A stretch of DNA of 64,000 bases, from positions 2,604,001-2,668,000 of the forward strand of contig NZ_CP045121.1 in assembly GCF_011492965.1 (NCBI RefSeq), read 5' to 3'. The position numbers were made by a program, and so were the translations under genes. Below the pieces are notes generated by a model. The model had not been told where the DNA came from. It worked only from the letters and a program-made list of their open reading frames with translations, and did not search any database. This DNA comes from Rubrobacter marinus (lineage in GTDB: Bacteria; Actinomycetota; Rubrobacteria; Rubrobacterales; Rubrobacteraceae). This document shows, in pieces, positions 52,941 through 61,760 of this stretch; positions within the stretch are counted from its first letter, which is position 1, and each line of letters opens with the position of its first letter.

Positions 52941-53266
52941 TACCTCGGCACCGAGTCGTCGACGGCGGCGTAGGCGTCGAGGCCGCCTTCGAGGTTGTAG
53001 ACGCTCTGGAAACCCGAGTGGTCGAGGAAGCGGGTCGCGTGGGCGCTCCGGAGGCCGTGGTGGCAGATCACGACCGTCTCGGCCTCGGGGTCGAGCTCGT
53101 GCAGGCGCTCGGGCAGGTCCGCTAAAGGGACGAGTTGGGAGCCCCAGATCCGGGCCCGCTCGTACTCCCACGGCTCGCGCACGTCGAGCAGGACGGGCGC
53201 TTCCCCCCCTCCGAGCTTCTGCACGAGCTCGCGCGGCGTCAGGCTCTTGTAGCCGAACTCCTGCAA
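52937..53266 (-). CDS. Rhodanese-like sulfurtransferase
   Basis: 109 residues, one rhodanese domain. LLDVREPWEYERARIWGS and the active-site loop CHHGLRS (Cys68 to Ser74) are intact. Likely persulfide carrier in sulfur transfer. Thirteen bases downstream of the Dabb-domain gene on the same strand, so probably one transcript. Confidence 0.88.
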   Translation of the reverse strand: MQEFGYKSLTPRELVQKLGGGEAPVLLDVREPWEYERARIWGSQLVPLADLPERLHELDPEAETVVICHHGLRSAHATRFLDHSGFQSVYNLEGGLDAYAAVDDSVPRY

Positions 53267-53279
53267 CCCGGACGCCCCG

Positions 53280-53579
53280 CTAGAGCCCGTGGTCGTAGTC
53301 GACGACGATGCGGTTGGGGTCGGCGAAGGTGTTGAGCTTGTCCGCCGCGGCCCTGTGCTCGGGGTGCTTGAGGTAGGCTTGAAGGTCGTCCGGCGTCTGG
53401 AACCGGGCGAAGAGACCGTGGGTGAACGGCCCGCCCCTCTCGCTGAAGTTCTCGCCCACCGAGAGGTCGATGACGCTCGGGACCTTGTTCCGGAGGGCCC
53501 TGAGGCCCTCCAGCATGTCCTGGACGTCCTCCGCCGACGCGTCCTCCTTCACCGTGAACAGCACCAGATGGTCTATCAA
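53280..53579 (-). CDS. Dabb-domain (stress-responsive alpha/beta barrel) protein
   Basis: 99 residues from TTG 53579 (MIDHLVLFTVKEDASAEDVQ), with GGAAGGAAAA ahead; TTG 53594 is possible but less like the family start. Ferredoxin-like fold with THGLFARFQTPDDLQAYLKHPEH, the conserved His/Pro segment of Dabb proteins. Function uncertain; some relatives are cyclases or small-ligand enzymes. Confidence 0.82.
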   Translation of the reverse strand: MIDHLVLFTVKEDASAEDVQDMLEGLRALRNKVPSVIDLSVGENFSERGGPFTHGLFARFQTPDDLQAYLKHPEHRAAADKLNTFADPNRIVVDYDHGL

Positions 53580-53683
53580 GGCTTTTCCTTCCAAGGGAGC
53601 GCGGCGTGGGCGTGGGCCGCGTCTTTCGAGTCCTGCAACAATGCGGGGCAGAGTCTACCAGACGAGGCCTTGCCCCCAGCCGC

Positions 53684-54094
53684 CTAGAATATGCGCCGGT
53701 CGGACTCGTCGATCTTGTAGTCGTTTATGGAGGCGTCGCGCCTCCTCATGTAGCCCTCGTCGTCGAACTCCCACAGCTCGTTGCCGTGGCTGCGCCACCA
53801 TTGGCCGCCTGCGTCCCTCGACTCGTACTCGAACCGGACCGCGATGCGGTTCTCCGTGAAGCACCACAGGTTCTTCTGCAGGCGGTAGTCGAGCTCGCGC
53901 TCCCACTTGCGCGTCAGAAAGTCCTTTATGGCCTCGCGCCCCTGGAAGAACTCGTCGCGGTTGCGCCACATGGAGTCCTCGGTGTACGCCAGCGACACCT
54001 TCTCGGGGTCGCGGGTGTTCCAGGCGTCCTGGGCCGCCTGGACCTTCTTCTTCGCGCTCTCCTCGTCGAACGGTGGTACGGGCGGTCTCGTCAT
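53684..54094 (-). CDS. NTF2-like DUF1348 protein
   Basis: 136 residues from ATG 54094, with AAGGAG upstream. DUF1348/NTF2-like pattern: [52 protein letters not shown] and [16 protein letters not shown]. Members of this family are compact cone-shaped barrels without a proven reaction. Divergent from the lipid kinase. Confidence 0.87.
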   Translation of the reverse strand: MTRPPVPPFDEESAKKKVQAAQDAWNTRDPEKVSLAYTEDSMWRNRDEFFQGREAIKDFLTRKWERELDYRLQKNLWCFTENRIAVRFEYESRDAGGQWWRSHGNELWEFDDEGYMRRRDASINDYKIDESDRRIF

Positions 54095-54262
54095 CTCTGT
54101 GCTCCTTCTCCGTTTGTGTCGGGGTCGCGCACGCCGGCCCGGGGGCGCCTTCGACGGCGCTCGGCCCCGGAGGGCGGCGCTTGAATGCGGCCCCTTCCCC
54201 TTCTCCTGCCGCCGTAAGATACGGTTCCGCGGCTTCGGGATCAACTTTCCCGCGCGGGAGGA

Positions 54263-54276
54263 TAGAATCCGCCGGA
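54263..54276 (+). promoter_or_regulatory. Lipid-kinase -10 box, leaderless start
   Basis: TAGAAT (54263-54268), seven bases, ATG 54276. The identical arrangement (TAGAAT, seven bases, GTG) starts the EamA gene at 62651. Confidence 0.5.
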
Positions 54277-55190
54277 TGAGAGGAGCAGCCCTCATAGTCA
54301 ACGCCAGATCGCGCACGGGGGAGCAGGCCTTCGAGGAGGCCCTGGAGCTTCTGGCAGCGCTCGGCGTCGACGTGGGCGCGAGCTTCCCCGTCCACGACCC
54401 GGCCCGGCTCGCCGAGACCGTGCGAGCGGCGGTCCTCGAGGGGCACGACCCGATCATCCTCGGCGGCGGGGACGGCTCGGTCTCCTCGACCGTGGACTTT
54501 CTCGCGCACCACCACTCCACCCTCGGCCTCCTCCCTCTGGGCACCGCGAACGACTTCGCCCGCACGCTGGAGATCCCGACCTCCCTCGCGGAGGCCTGCG
54601 AGACGATCGCCCGCGGCAACGTCGTCGACGTGGACCTCGGGCTCCTCGGCGACAACTACTACGTGAACGTGGCCTCCGTCGGCCTGAGCGTCGAGGCCAC
54701 CCGCGCCCTCTCGCCCTTCCTGAAGAAGAACATAGGGCCCCTCGCCTACCCCGTGGCCGCCGTCAAGGCCTTCATAAAGCACCAGCCCTTCGTCGGCCGC
54801 CTCACCTTCCCGGACGGGGACCACGCCCCCGTCGAGTACGGCCGCCTCCTGCAGTTGGCCGTGGGGAACGGCCGGTTCTACGGCGGCGGGATGGTCGTCG
54901 CCCCGGGCTCCGGGATGGACGACAAGACCCTCGACGTCTACGCCATCGTCCTCGGCCGCACCCGCGACCTCTTCGGCGTCGCCCGCTACCTGAGGAGCGG
55001 CGACTTCGTCAAGTCCGAGAGCGTGGACCACTTCAGGACGTCCCGCGTCGTCCTGGAGACGGAGCCGGAGCTGCCCGTGAACGTCGACGGCGAGCTCGTC
55101 GCCTACACCCCGCAGGAGTTCTCCGTCGCGCCCAACGCCCTGCGCGTCATCGTCCCCGCGGGCTCCACCGCCGCCCGCTACGACGGCTAG
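54276..55190 (+). CDS. Diacylglycerol-kinase-family lipid kinase (DagK/YegS type)
   Basis: 304 residues. [18 protein letters not shown], the nucleotide loop [31 protein letters not shown] and [16 protein letters not shown] are the hallmark blocks; [16 protein letters not shown] closes the C-terminal domain. Phosphorylates diacylglycerol or a related lipid (some actinobacterial members, phosphatidylinositol or sphingoid lipids). The start fits the leaderless pattern. The stop is one base from the convergent EamA stop. Confidence 0.9.
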   Translation: MRGAALIVNARSRTGEQAFEEALELLAALGVDVGASFPVHDPARLAETVRAAVLEGHDPIILGGGDGSVSSTVDFLAHHHSTLGLLPLGTANDFARTLEIPTSLAEACETIARGNVVDVDLGLLGDNYYVNVASVGLSVEATRALSPFLKKNIGPLAYPVAAVKAFIKHQPFVGRLTFPDGDHAPVEYGRLLQLAVGNGRFYGGGMVVAPGSGMDDKTLDVYAIVLGRTRDLFGVARYLRSGDFVKSESVDHFRTSRVVLETEPELPVNVDGELVAYTPQEFSVAPNALRVIVPAGSTAARYDG

Positions 55191-55191
55191 C

Positions 55192-56094
55192 TCAGGCCCC
55201 CTTCCCGGCCCCCTGCTCCGGCTGAGGGCCGTTGGCGAGGTAGATGCCGGCGACGACGAGGGCGGCGCCGGCGACGAGCGAGGGGCTGAGGGTCTCGTCG
55301 AGGAAGACCGCCCCGATCAGGACGGCCACGAGGGGCACGAAGAAGATGTAGGCCGACACACGGCTCGCCTCGCCGGCCCTCACGAGGCCGAGCCAGAGCA
55401 GCCAGGCCACCCCCGTCCCGAGGAGCGAGGCGTAGAGCAGGCTCGCGACGAAGGGCGCGTTCCACGTGATCTCCGAGGGCGACTCGACGAGCGCCCCGAG
55501 GGCCGTGAGGACGACGCCCCCGGCGAGAAACGGGACGGCGACGGCCCAGAGGAGGGCGACCCGCTCCTGCGCCTTCTTGAAGTAGACCGTGCCCAGGGCC
55601 CAGGAGAGGGCCGCCCCGACCCCGAGGGCGACGCCGAGCGAGGCTCCGGGCGGCAGCTCGCCGAGGAGCCCGCCGGCGCTCACCGCCGCGATGCCCGAGA
55701 AGCCGAGCAAGAGGCCGACGACCTTGCGCGTCGTGAGGCCCTCGCCGAGAAACATCCAGGCCAGTACCCCGACGAGGATGGGTTGCAGGTAGATCAGGAC
55801 CGCCGCCGAGCCCGAGGGGAGGTACATGATCGCGACCGTCTGCAGGCCCAGAAAGAGCACGACGTTGAGCGCCGAGAGCAGGGCGAAGACCGGCCAGTCG
55901 CGCCTGAGCTTCGGGCTCCCGCCCCACACGAGCGCAACGAGCGTCACCAGGAGGCCGCCGAGGATCGACCTCGCGCCCGCGAAGAGCACCGGCGGCGCGT
56001 ACTCGAGGCCCACCTTGAGCGCGGAGAACGACGAGCCCCACAGCACCACCAGCGCGACGAACGCGAGCACCACGAGGCGACGATCCGCGAACAA
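55192..56094 (-). CDS. EamA/DMT-family transporter
   Basis: 300 residues from TTG 56094, with GGAAGG seven bases ahead. Ten membrane helices in two EamA repeats (VVLWGSSFSALKVGLEYAPP, YLQPILVGVLAWMFLGEGLT; AALSWALGTVYFKKAQERVA, PLVAVLIGAVFLDETLSPSL). Probably an exporter of amino acids or metabolites. Longer frames upstream are not supported by a ribosome-binding site. Confidence 0.87.
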   Translation of the reverse strand: MFADRRLVVLAFVALVVLWGSSFSALKVGLEYAPPVLFAGARSILGGLLVTLVALVWGGSPKLRRDWPVFALLSALNVVLFLGLQTVAIMYLPSGSAAVLIYLQPILVGVLAWMFLGEGLTTRKVVGLLLGFSGIAAVSAGGLLGELPPGASLGVALGVGAALSWALGTVYFKKAQERVALLWAVAVPFLAGGVVLTALGALVESPSEITWNAPFVASLLYASLLGTGVAWLLWLGLVRAGEASRVSAYIFFVPLVAVLIGAVFLDETLSPSLVAGAALVVAGIYLANGPQPEQGAGKGA

Positions 56095-56182
56095 CGACAG
56101 GCCTTCCGGGAGGGGACACGACGGGAACGGCCCCCTCAGCTTACTACGCGCCGCCCCCCCGTTACCCGACCGGGTCTGCCCG

Positions 56183-56827
56183 TCATCCCGTGTGTCCGGC
56201 GGCCCGTGCGCCGTCGAGGACGCGCACGAACGCCTCGACCGGCTGGGCCCCGGCGACGACCGAGCCGTTGCCGAAGGCGTAGAGGGGTACGCCCTGTATG
56301 CCCCTCCCGTACGCCTCCTCCTGGGAGGCACGGACTTCGGCCCTGCCCTCCTCGCCCGCGAGGTAGCGGCGGACCTCGTCGCCGCTCAGGCCGGCGTTCG
56401 TGGCGATCCCGGCGAGGTGCTCGTGGTCGTTGAGGTTGCGGCCTCCGGAGAAGTAGGCCTCGAAGAGGGCGTCGACCAGCCTCCACTGCGCGCCGCGGTC
56501 GTGCTCCCCGGCGAGGAGGATCAGGCGGTGCGCGTCGACGGTGTTGGGGGCGCTGGCGACCCGGTCGAAGTCGAACCGGATGCCCTCGCCCTCCCCCACC
56601 TCGGTCAGCCGCGCGAAGGCGCCGCGGGCGTTGGCCTCGCCGCCGAACTTCCGCCGGGCGAAGACGTCCCACGGCATCCCGCCCCCGGGCATGCCGGGCT
56701 GGAGCTGGAAGGGCCGCCAGCGGCGCTCGACCTCGATCCCCGGCCTCATGGCGAGGGCCCTCTCGAGCCGGCGCTCGCCAACGTAGCACCAGGGGCACAC
56801 CACGTCCGCGTACACGTCAACGATCAT
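56183..56827 (-). CDS. FrnE-like DsbA-family oxidoreductase
   Basis: 214 residues, no signal peptide, so cytoplasmic. CPWCY at 11-15 is the redox site; FQLQPGMPGGGMPW and the cis-Pro region IQGVPLYAFG are those of the FrnE/2-hydroxychromene-isomerase-like DsbA branch. FrnE of Deinococcus is a disulfide isomerase tied to radiation and oxidative tolerance. ATG 56827 has GGAGAGGCG just ahead. Confidence 0.9.
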   Translation of the reverse strand: MIVDVYADVVCPWCYVGERRLERALAMRPGIEVERRWRPFQLQPGMPGGGMPWDVFARRKFGGEANARGAFARLTEVGEGEGIRFDFDRVASAPNTVDAHRLILLAGEHDRGAQWRLVDALFEAYFSGGRNLNDHEHLAGIATNAGLSGDEVRRYLAGEEGRAEVRASQEEAYGRGIQGVPLYAFGNGSVVAGAQPVEAFVRVLDGARAAGHTG

Positions 56828-56942
56828 CGCCTCTCCTTCGGATCACGGGCCACCAACCTTACGCAACTCCCTGAAGATACGGGGCGTCGGGAGGAAGCTG
56901 CGGCGATCCCCCGCTTCCCCGGTCCGCCGCCGAAGGTCCTGC

Positions 56943-57923
56943 TCAGACGGCGAGCAGGACCTTGCCGGTCGTCGCTCTCGCCTCGATGGCCCGGTGGGCC
57001 TCGGCGGCCTCCTCGAGCGGGAAGGAGCGGCTTATCACGGGCCGCAGGGCTCCGGTACGGAGGTGATCGGAGATCTCGTTCCGCGCCGCCTGGGCCCGGC
57101 CGGGCCGGATCCAGGGCCCGCCGAAGCCGGTGAGGGTCAGGCCCTTGACGTTCATCTGCATGAGGTCCGGCGGGGGCATCGGCCGTCCGCTCGCCGCCCC
57201 GAACATGACCATGCGGCCGAGGGGGGCGAGGCAGCCGAACGCCGTGCTACCCGCCTCCCCCCCGACGGACTCGAGCACGACGTCGATGCCCCGACCGCCC
57301 GTGGCCTCCATCACCTCGTCCGCCCAGCCGTCGCGGCCGTAGTCCACGGCGCGGTCGGCGCCGAGGGAGAGGACGAGCTCGCGCTTCTCGGCGCTGCCGG
57401 CCGTCCCCACGATCGTGCCCGCGCCCGCGAGCCGCGCGAGCTGCACGGCGAGGGAGCCCACGCCGCCGGCGGCGGCCTGGACGAGCACGCTCTCGCCCCT
57501 TTGCAGCCCGGCCGCGTCGTGCAGGACGCCGTAGGCCGTGATGCCCTGCACGAGCAGGGCGGCCGCGGCGCTCCCGAGGTCCACCCCTTCGGGCACCTCC
57601 ACGACCATGCCGGCGGGGGCGACGGCGTATCCGGCGTAGCCGCCGGATTCGAGGACGGCGACCACGCGGGTACCTTCGGACGGTCCGTCGACGCCCTCCC
57701 CCAGGGCCGCCACGGTGCCGGCGACCTCGAAGCCCGGCGTGATCGGGAACCGCGCCTGGTGCGGCCCGAACGCCATGCCGCGGCGCGTCCCCGTGTCGGC
57801 GTAGTTCACGCCGGCGACCTCGACCGCTATCAGGACCTCGCCCGGTCCCGGCGTGGGTGCTTCCATCTCCTCCGGCCGCAGGACCTCCGGCCCCCCCGGC
57901 TCGTTTATGCGTATCGCCTTCAT
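56943..57923 (-). CDS. NADPH:quinone reductase / zinc-free MDR oxidoreductase
   Basis: 326 residues from ATG 57923, with AGGAGG ahead. MDR fold: GVNYADTGTRRGMAFGPH, TPGFEVAGTVAALGEGVDG, nucleotide motif VQAAAGGVGSLAVQLARL, and VDVVLES-like GIDVVLESVGGEAG. No structural zinc cysteines, which fits quinone-reductase-type (QOR) enzymes. Follows the NmrA-like gene by 10 bp and probably shares its transcript. Confidence 0.9.
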   Translation of the reverse strand: MKAIRINEPGGPEVLRPEEMEAPTPGPGEVLIAVEVAGVNYADTGTRRGMAFGPHQARFPITPGFEVAGTVAALGEGVDGPSEGTRVVAVLESGGYAGYAVAPAGMVVEVPEGVDLGSAAAALLVQGITAYGVLHDAAGLQRGESVLVQAAAGGVGSLAVQLARLAGAGTIVGTAGSAEKRELVLSLGADRAVDYGRDGWADEVMEATGGRGIDVVLESVGGEAGSTAFGCLAPLGRMVMFGAASGRPMPPPDLMQMNVKGLTLTGFGGPWIRPGRAQAARNEISDHLRTGALRPVISRSFPLEEAAEAHRAIEARATTGKVLLAV

Positions 57924-57933
57924 CCCATCCTCC

Positions 57934-58562
57934 TCAGTAGCTGACCATCGGCGCCTGGCCGACGTAGGAATCGTCCGTGAGCTCGCGCAGCATGAAGCCG
58001 GCGACGTCGGCGCGCGAGATCTTGGTGCCGCTGTTCTCGCCGACGGACCCGACGCGGTACTCTCCCGTCGCGGCCCCGTCGGTGAGCCGCGGGGCACGCA
58101 CGATCACCCAATCGAGCCCACTCCGCCTTACGACCTCGGCGTGGCGCTCCGCGTCCTCCAGGACGTCCCTCTGCAAGACCTTGAGCAGGCCGGAGAAGAC
58201 GCGGTCGACGAGCTTGGGGCGGTCCCCGGGGTCTCGTACCCCCGCCCCCGTCAAGCTGACGAGCCGGCGCACGCCGTGCTGCTTCATGGCGGCTACGATG
58301 TGCTCGGTGCCCCGCTCCTGCACGTCCTTCGGGAGGTCTTGGTGTGCCCGAGGGCGCTCAGGACGGCGTCGGCCCCGGCGACCGTCTCCTCGACCCTCGA
58401 GGGGATGAGCACGTCCCCCTCGACGACCCGCAGCCGCTCGTGGCCCGTCGCAAGCTTCCCGGGGTCGCGGACGAGCGCCGTGACCTCGTGCCCGTCCCTC
58501 AGGGCCCCCTCGATCAGGTGCCGCCCCGTCCTGCCCGTCCCTCCAAAGATCGCGACCTTCAT
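57934..58562 (-). pseudogene. NmrA/SDR-type NAD(P)-binding oxidoreductase, one frameshift
   Basis: ATG 58562 gives MKVAIFGGTGRTGRHLIEGA (GxxGxxG) and continues to VLSALGHTKTS; the frame then breaks at CCC near 58333. One added C continues PKDVQERGTEHIVAAMKQHG and the open frame ends at 57934 with RADVAGFMLRELTDDSYVGQ. Atypical SDR of about 210 residues (NAD(P)H-binding, PF13460-like). It probably operates with the adjacent quinone reductase. Confidence 0.78.
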
Positions 58563-58603
58563 CGCGCCACCGCCTCTCTCCCGCTCCGCGGGCCTCGCTT
58601 GCG

Positions 58604-60316
58604 TCACGACGCCTTCCTCCGGCGCCGCCCCGTGCCGATCTCCCCCGTCTCGCCGTCCGCTCCCGGCCGCCGGGCCTCGCGCGGGAGGCTCGCGGAGGAC
58701 GCCGCGGAGGCCCCGGCGGAGGCGCCGGCCGCGAGCTCGTCGGCCTCCCCTCCGGGGCCGGCGACCTCGCCCTGCTTGAGGCGGAGGTTCCTCATCAGGA
58801 GGGCGCCCGCGACCGAGAGCACCGCCGTCGCGAGCACGAAGAGGAAGCCGGTCTGGACCGCGCCGGCGAGGGCCTCGCGGGCCGCGGCGAGCAGGCCGCC
58901 AACGAGCCCTTCGCCGCCGGGCAGCGCCCCCGCGGCGCGCTCGAGGGCGCCGAGGGCCTCGGGGCTTACGAGGGCGTTGGGCTCCTCGAGGCCGCCGACG
59001 AGGCGGTCCGGCGTGCCCTGCGGGACCCCCTCGCGCAGGCCGTTCACGTAGCCGGAGGTGACGAGCGTCCCTATGGCCGCCGTCCCGACGGTCGAGCCGA
59101 TGGAGCGGATGAATTGCGTGGCCGCGGTGGCGACGCCCATGTTCTCCTCCCCCGCTATCGTCTGCACGGCGAGGGTGGTGGTCGGCATTATGAGCCCGAG
59201 GCCGAGGCCCGTGACGAAGAGGAACAGGGCGACGGTGGTCGTGGAGGAGCCGACGCCGAGGGTAGAAAGGAGATACGCGCCGAGCGCCATGAGCACGGTC
59301 CCGGCGAGGAGGAACGGCTTTATGCGGTTCACGCGGGCCATGAGGACGCCGCCGACGATGCCCATCGCGGTCATCGTCAGGATGAGCGGGGTCAGAACCG
59401 CGCCCGAACCGGTCGCGGTGTAGCCGAGGACGCCCTGCACGAAGAGCGGGGTGTACAGGATCACCCCGAACATCCCGATGCCGACCCCGAACATGACGAT
59501 CGAGGCGGAGACGAACGAGCGGTCCCGGAACATCGAGAGGGGCAGTATCGGCTCGGGGGACCTGGCTTCTATGGGCAGGAACAGCGCGAGGAACAAGGCG
59601 GCGACGGCGAACCCGGCGAGGACCCTGGCCGAGCCCCATCCGTAGCCCTCCCCCGCCCATGAGAGCGCGAGCAGGAGCGCCACGATGGCGACCGTGCTCG
59701 TGAGCGCGCCGAGGTAGTCGATGGAGGCCGCGCGCCGGCGCTCCCCGTTGGGCAGGACGAACGGGAGCGCCACGAGGGAGAGGAGGCCGAGCGGCAGGTT
59801 GAGAAAGAAGACGTAGCGCCAATCGAAGGCGTCCGTGATCCAACCGCCCAGGGACGGCCCGATGACGCTGGAGATCGAGAAGACCCCGAAGAAGAGCCCC
59901 TGGTACCTGGCCCTCCTCGCCGGGTCGGGGAAGATGTCGGCGACGCTGGTGAACACGGTCGAGAGCAGCATCCCGCCCCCAGCCCCTGCACCCCGCGGAA
60001 GACGACGAGCTGCGTCATGTCCTGCGCGATGCCGCAGAGCGCGCTCCCCACCAGAAACACCGCCACGCCCGCGACCGTGATCCACTTTCTCCCCACAAAT
60101 CCCGAGCTTCCCCACGATCGGGATGACCACGGTCTCGGCCAACAGGTAACTGGTAGTCACCCACGCGTAGAGCTCGAACCCGTTCAACTCCGCCACGACC
60201 CGCGGCATCGCCGTCCCCACCACCGTCTGGTCGAGAGACACGAGGAACAGAACCAGGATGAGCCCGGCCGCCGCCAGCGCCGTACGCCTCCCCCCCAAAC
60301 CGTCCGCTGCCGCCAA
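58604..60316 (-). pseudogene. DHA2-family MFS multidrug transporter, two frame breaks
   Basis: About 570 residues after repair, 14 membrane helices. TTG 60316 lies behind GGGAGGG. DHA2 motifs: LDQTVVGTAMPRVVAEL, WVTTSYLLAETVVIPIVGKLG, and PSLGGWITDAFDWRYVFFLN. The frame is lost near 60097, where a missing G and T hide the D-x-x-GRKW motif, and regained near 59985 where a missing G hides RGVQGLGAGGMLLST. The TetR gene is divergent, with paired operators between. Likely a proton-driven drug exporter that is intact in the cell. Confidence 0.8.
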
Positions 60317-60376
60317 ATCCTGTCCCTCCCCGAGCCGGATACCTCCCGTGCCCGTCCTTCGATCTGTTAGAATCAA

Positions 60377-60429
60377 AAGCGGACGATTGTCCGCTTGGTG
60401 GATATTACCGGACACCTGTCCGTTTTCAA
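60377..60429. promoter_or_regulatory. Divergent MFS/tetR control region with two CGGAC-N4-GTCCG operators
   Basis: CGGACGATTGTCCG (60380-60393, extended to AAGCGGAC/GTCCGCTT) and CGGACACCTGTCCG (60409-60422), 29 bp apart. On the minus strand TTGAAA (60424-60429), 16-bp spacer, TAATAT (60402-60407) is a strong promoter for the MFS gene. One operator fills the spacer; the other covers the predicted transcription start. Confidence 0.65.
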
Positions 60430-60437
60430 GGAGATTC

Positions 60438-61130
60438 GTGGCGAGTTTTCTGGGGTCTGCGGGGATGCAGGGGAGAAGAGGAAGAGCGGGTCGGGTCGTG
60501 CCGCCCCTGGCGTTTGGGGGGGCGCCTGCCGGCGAGAGGCGGGACGCGGCGGAGAGCCGGCGCCGGGTGCTGGGGGTGGCCCGGGAGCTCTTCTCCGAGC
60601 GCGGGGTGGACGCGGTGAGCATGCACGAGATCGGCCGCGCGGCCGGCGTGGGCCAGGGGACGCTCTACCGGCGCTTCAAGCACAAGGGCGCGCTGTGCAT
60701 GGCGCTGCTCTTCGAGGGCGTGGAGGGGTTGTACGGGAGGGCCCGGGACCGCGAGGAGTCCGGGGGGCCCGCGCTGGAGCAGCTTATGGGTTTGCTCGAG
60801 GATCTCGCGTGCTTCAACGAGGAGAACGCGCCGCTCCTCGGCGCCGTAAGGGACGCGGTCGGGGGGGAGCGCCGGGTGGAGATGTACCGCAACCCGTTCT
60901 ACTCCTGGCTCCGGGCGACCGTCGTGGCGCTGCTTGGGCGCGCGGTCGAGGAGGGCGAGGCAAGGGAGGGGCTGGACGTCGAGGCGGTGGCGGAGGCCGT
61001 GCTCGCGCCGCTCAACGTCGACCTCTACCTCTACCAGCGAGCCGAGCTCGGGATGGGGCGGGGGCGGATCCTGACCGCCCTGCGCGGCCTGCTCCTCGAC
61101 GGGCTGCGGCGCGAAGGGACCGCTAGGTAG
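60438..61130 (+). CDS. TetR-family repressor of the MFS pump
   Basis: 230 residues from GTG 60438, which has AAGGAG at good spacing; ATG 60465 is the alternative. HTH region SMHEIGRAAGVGQGTLYRRF, then FKHKGALCMALLFEGVEGLY. C-terminal ligand domain ends in AVLAPLNVDLYLYQRAELGM. It is a paralogue of the TetR at the left edge of the window. Divergent from the MFS gene and next to two inverted-repeat operators, so it most likely represses the pump. A third related site lies downstream at 61227-61240. Confidence 0.88.
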   Translation: MASFLGSAGMQGRRGRAGRVVPPLAFGGAPAGERRDAAESRRRVLGVARELFSERGVDAVSMHEIGRAAGVGQGTLYRRFKHKGALCMALLFEGVEGLYGRARDREESGGPALEQLMGLLEDLACFNEENAPLLGAVRDAVGGERRVEMYRNPFYSWLRATVVALLGRAVEEGEAREGLDVEAVAEAVLAPLNVDLYLYQRAELGMGRGRILTALRGLLLDGLRREGTAR

Positions 61131-61221
61131 GGGGAGAAGGAGAGCCGGGCCGGGCTTCCAGGAGGGGGCAATCTCTGCCAGCCCGGTCTACGGAGCAACC
61201 TGCGCCGAAACCAGGCACCCG

Positions 61222-61256
61222 TATATGGGACAATCGTCCCGATCATGATCGGGACG
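61222..61256 (+). promoter_or_regulatory. Promoter with GGGAC-N4-GTCCC site and overlapping long palindrome
   Basis: TATATG (61222-61227) is followed at once by GGGACAATCGTCCC (61227-61240), the same GGAC-N4-GTCC core as the two MFS/tetR operators. The right half is also the left arm of a perfect 22-bp palindrome (61235-61256; arms CGTCCCGATCA and TGATCGGGACG). It lies 93 bp ahead of the small membrane-protein gene. Confidence 0.5.
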
Positions 61257-61348
61257 TCGCGTCACCGAGGGGCGCGGCCCCGGTTTTACCCCCGAACGTG
61301 CGGGGACATAGTGCGTTCGGTCAGGCCCCGAGAAAGAGAGGCAAGAGC

Positions 61349-61570
61349 ATGGACGACGAGACGCAGCAGAGGGTGATCACCCTGGTAGCCGCGGGGATCG
61401 CCTACGGCATAAGCCACGCGGTCACCAACCGCTACATAGACGTCCCGGATCAGCGCGGCATCAAGGACGACGCCCTGGAGGCCGTCCTCAAGGGCGCCAC
61501 CACGGCCGCCTCGACCATCCTCGCCTCGATCATCGTCCGGCGCGTCCTCGCCGGGCGCTGGGGCGGCTAG
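61349..61570 (+). CDS. Small membrane-associated protein of unknown function
   Basis: 73 residues from ATG 61349, preceded by AGAGAGG. Two hydrophobic stretches, RVITLVAAGIAYGISHAVTN and TTAASTILASIIVRRVLAG, separated by a charged loop (DVPDQRGIKDDALEAVLKG), and a basic end. No family recognised. It lies downstream of the TetR gene behind a GGAC-N4-GTCC site, so it may belong to the same regulon. Confidence 0.6.
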   Translation: MDDETQQRVITLVAAGIAYGISHAVTNRYIDVPDQRGIKDDALEAVLKGATTAASTILASIIVRRVLAGRWGG

Positions 61571-61760
61571 AGTAGCCCCCGGGGAAGGGTCGGAAGAAGC
61601 CGGCCCCTCCCCCCCACCTCCCTCAGTAGCTCCCCCTCCGCCGCACCCGGTTCCCCGTACCCCTATCCGCCCGGACGGATGGCGCGCCGCCCGAGTCGGC
61701 CGGTGTTCCGGCCCGTGATCGGCCCCGGCGCTGTCGAGTCCTTGGGGGCGAAGGGAGGCG

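Noticed and set aside
61580..61630. Hairpin in the GC-rich run after the 73-residue gene
   Set aside because: The possible stem has a mismatch and a G-U pair and no T tract, so I could not separate it from chance pairing of G and C runs.
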